Shown here in pieces: positions 62,687-64,000 of a stretch of DNA of 64,000 nucleotides. The position numbers and the translations under genes are program-made. Position 1 is the first letter of the stretch; each line of letters starts with the position of its first letter. Location: assembly GCA_039028975.1 (NCBI GenBank), contig JBCCHB010000001.1:186001-250000 (forward strand), read 5' to 3'. Under the pieces are notes generated by a model. That model was not told where the DNA came from. It searched no databases and saw only the letters and a program-made list of their open reading frames with translations. This DNA is from JAHBNG01 sp039028975. GTDB taxonomy: Bacteria; Chloroflexota; Anaerolineae; Caldilineales; Caldilineaceae.

Positions 62687-63862
62687 ATGAAAATATCAAA
62701 CATTGAAACATTTATTGTTGATGCAGGATGGCGCCCTTGGATATTTGTCAAAGTTGAAACAGACGAAGGGATTACGGGCTATGGTGAATGCAGCGACGGA
62801 AAAGCACCCACTGGCGTGGTTGGGACCATTGCGGATCTGAAGCCCCTTCTCATTGGAAAAGACCCGCGCCCGTATGAAATGCGATTTTGGGATATGATTC
62901 GGGGAACGAGGCAGAGTCCTGGGGGCATTGCCGCCAAAGCCATTGCGGGGGTAGAGCTAGCCCTCATTGACATCAAGGCCAAAGCCCTGGGCATCTCTGT
63001 TGTTGAGCTATTTGGTGGCCCCACCCGCGATGATGTGCGCGTCTACTGGTCCCATTGCGGGACTAGCCGTATCCGGGCGCATGAGCTGATTGGTGTGCCG
63101 CCACTGCACTCAATGGACGATGTGGCTGCCTTGGGTCGCGAGGTGGTCAGTAGAGGCTTTACGGCCCTCAAAACCAATATCCTGATCCCAGGCGATCCTG
63201 GCTCGGTTGGTGGCCACGGCTTTGGCATCGGGCCAGGGACAACCGACCAAACTGTCAGCCGTCAACTACTCCGCCATATAGAAACCCTCATTGGGACATT
63301 GCGAGATGCTGTTGGTCCAGATGTTGATATCAACCTTGATCTCAACTTCAACTTCAAGCCAGAAGCCTGTATGCGAATTGCCAAAGTGTTGGAACAGTTT
63401 GATCTGCTGTGGCTGGAGATTGATATGTATGCGCCCGATGCCATCCGTCAAATCAAAGAGTCAACGTCCACCAAAATTTGCACGGGCGAGAATCTCTTCT
63501 ACATGCGCGATTACATCCCCTACTTTGACCAGCGTGCCGCGGATGTATTTATGATCGATGTGCCCTGGAATGGATTTGCCCAAAGCAAGAAGATTGGCGA
63601 TCTGGCCGAAGTGTACCAGCTAAATGTTGCGCCTCATAACTACTACAGCCATATGTCAACGTTTATCAGCGCCTGCCTCTGCGCCACACTACCCAATGTT
63701 CGCATCATGGAAATTGATATCGACGACGTGCCGTGGAAAGATGAACTGACCACCACTGTTCCTGAGATTGTTGACGGACACATGAAAGTCCCCACGGCAC
63801 TTGGTTGGGGTACGGATCTCAATGAAGAAGTAGTGCGCGCACACGCTTGGGATAATCGGTAG
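62687..63862 (+). CDS. Mandelate racemase/muconate lactonizing family enzyme (second copy)
   Basis: A 391-residue enolase-superfamily enzyme. The capping domain covers 1-120. Barrel motifs: ALKTNIL near 160 (K of the catalytic pair region), INLDLNFNF near 215 (metal-binding Asp), LWLEIDMY near 242 (Glu), ICTGENLF near 265 (Glu) and VAPHNYYSH near 314 (His). The pattern again fits an acid-sugar dehydratase or cycloisomerase. It is related to but clearly distinct from the enzyme at 25197-26315, so a different sugar acid is likely. It follows the permease genes by 211 bp. Confidence 0.88.
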   Translation: MKISNIETFIVDAGWRPWIFVKVETDEGITGYGECSDGKAPTGVVGTIADLKPLLIGKDPRPYEMRFWDMIRGTRQSPGGIAAKAIAGVELALIDIKAKALGISVVELFGGPTRDDVRVYWSHCGTSRIRAHELIGVPPLHSMDDVAALGREVVSRGFTALKTNILIPGDPGSVGGHGFGIGPGTTDQTVSRQLLRHIETLIGTLRDAVGPDVDINLDLNFNFKPEACMRIAKVLEQFDLLWLEIDMYAPDAIRQIKESTSTKICTGENLFYMRDYIPYFDQRAADVFMIDVPWNGFAQSKKIGDLAEVYQLNVAPHNYYSHMSTFISACLCATLPNVRIMEIDIDDVPWKDELTTTVPEIVDGHMKVPTALGWGTDLNEEVVRAHAWDNR

Positions 63863-63889
63863 CCTCGCCGATGTTCGGGACAAGCCACA

Positions 63890-64000
63890 ATGAACATTGA
63901 AGCTACGTCCACAACGCTGCTTCAGGGTTTGCGGAAATTAGGTGTCGTGCCAGGAGATGTACTGTTTGTGCATTCATCCTTCAAGAGCCTTGGTCCGGTG
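63890..64000 (+). CDS. AAC(3)-type aminoglycoside N-acetyltransferase family protein (3' truncated by window edge)
   Basis: The first 37 codons run to the window end. From ATG 63890 they read LLQGLRKLGVVPGDVLFVHSS and then FKSLGPV, the typical beginning of the AAC(3)/antibiotic N-acetyltransferase family, which also includes non-resistance members. It starts 27 bp after the dehydratase gene and may share its transcript. Confidence 0.7.
   Translation, partial: MNIEATSTTLLQGLRKLGVVPGDVLFVHSSFKSLGPV

Overview
The window looks like a chromosomal segment of a Chloroflexota bacterium, probably near Anaerolineae/Caldilineales. This is inferred from gene content, not from a marker gene. The signs are very long BTAD/NB-ARC/WD40 regulators, giant secreted LamG/DUF11/FG-GAP proteins (some with a C-terminal [FY]LP[LV]I-type tail), EAD-coupled STAND proteins, an LLM-class (F420-type) oxidoreductase, paired mandelate-racemase-family enzymes, and fragments of PhyH and sulfatase genes. 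No rRNA, tRNA, CRISPR array, transposase or phage gene was recognised.

Layout. 1-21.4 kb: a 5'-truncated STAND regulator (14 WD40 repeats), a small secreted protein, a 4259-residue secreted modular protein on the minus strand, and a complete 1523-residue paralogue of the first regulator. 21.5-28.6 kb: plus-strand metabolic genes, namely an APH-fold kinase, a zinc alcohol dehydrogenase, a Gfo/Idh/MocA oxidoreductase, an enolase-superfamily dehydratase, a double GNAT protein and a TIM-barrel glycosidase-like protein. 28.6-33.1 kb: a patchwork of single genes (CBS-domain membrane protein, LLM oxidoreductase, GFA-like protein, GNAT) mixed with PhyH and sulfatase fragments and small palindromic elements. 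33.1-37.8 kb: two tandem kinase-fold paralogues followed by a membrane protein whose PP2C-like domain has lost its metal-binding residues and whose outer part carries LysM and DUF11 domains. 37.9-42.8 kb: an orphan Dam-type methyltransferase with an unusual DPPN motif and a large Asp-box (BNR) propeller protein, separated by repeat-rich DNA.

43.1-54.2 kb, minus strand: in transcription order, an EAD-trypsin protease, a 1958-residue secreted FG-GAP protein containing a metzincin-like site, and an EAD-nSTAND1-TM-WD40 NTPase. The protease and the NTPase start with visibly homologous adaptor domains, as expected for NTP-dependent conflict (defence or self-recognition) systems. The secreted FG-GAP/metzincin protein between them is the least expected part, and this trio is the best candidate for an undescribed system. 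54.2-56.7 kb is decayed DNA with a class III aminotransferase remnant and an RCC1/FN3 gene split by an in-frame stop. 56.8-64 kb returns to plus-strand catabolism: 2-hydroxyacid dehydrogenase, SDR, an oligopeptide-type ABC importer (lipoprotein and two permeases), a second enolase-superfamily enzyme, and the start of an AAC(3)-type acetyltransferase. Together with 21.5-28.6 kb this suggests uptake and oxidation or dehydration of sugars and sugar acids.

Two families of short (about 85 bp) palindromic elements recur: one has four copies (one inside a STAND coding sequence), the other two copies (one supplying the stop codon of the FG-GAP gene). They link otherwise unrelated parts of the window.
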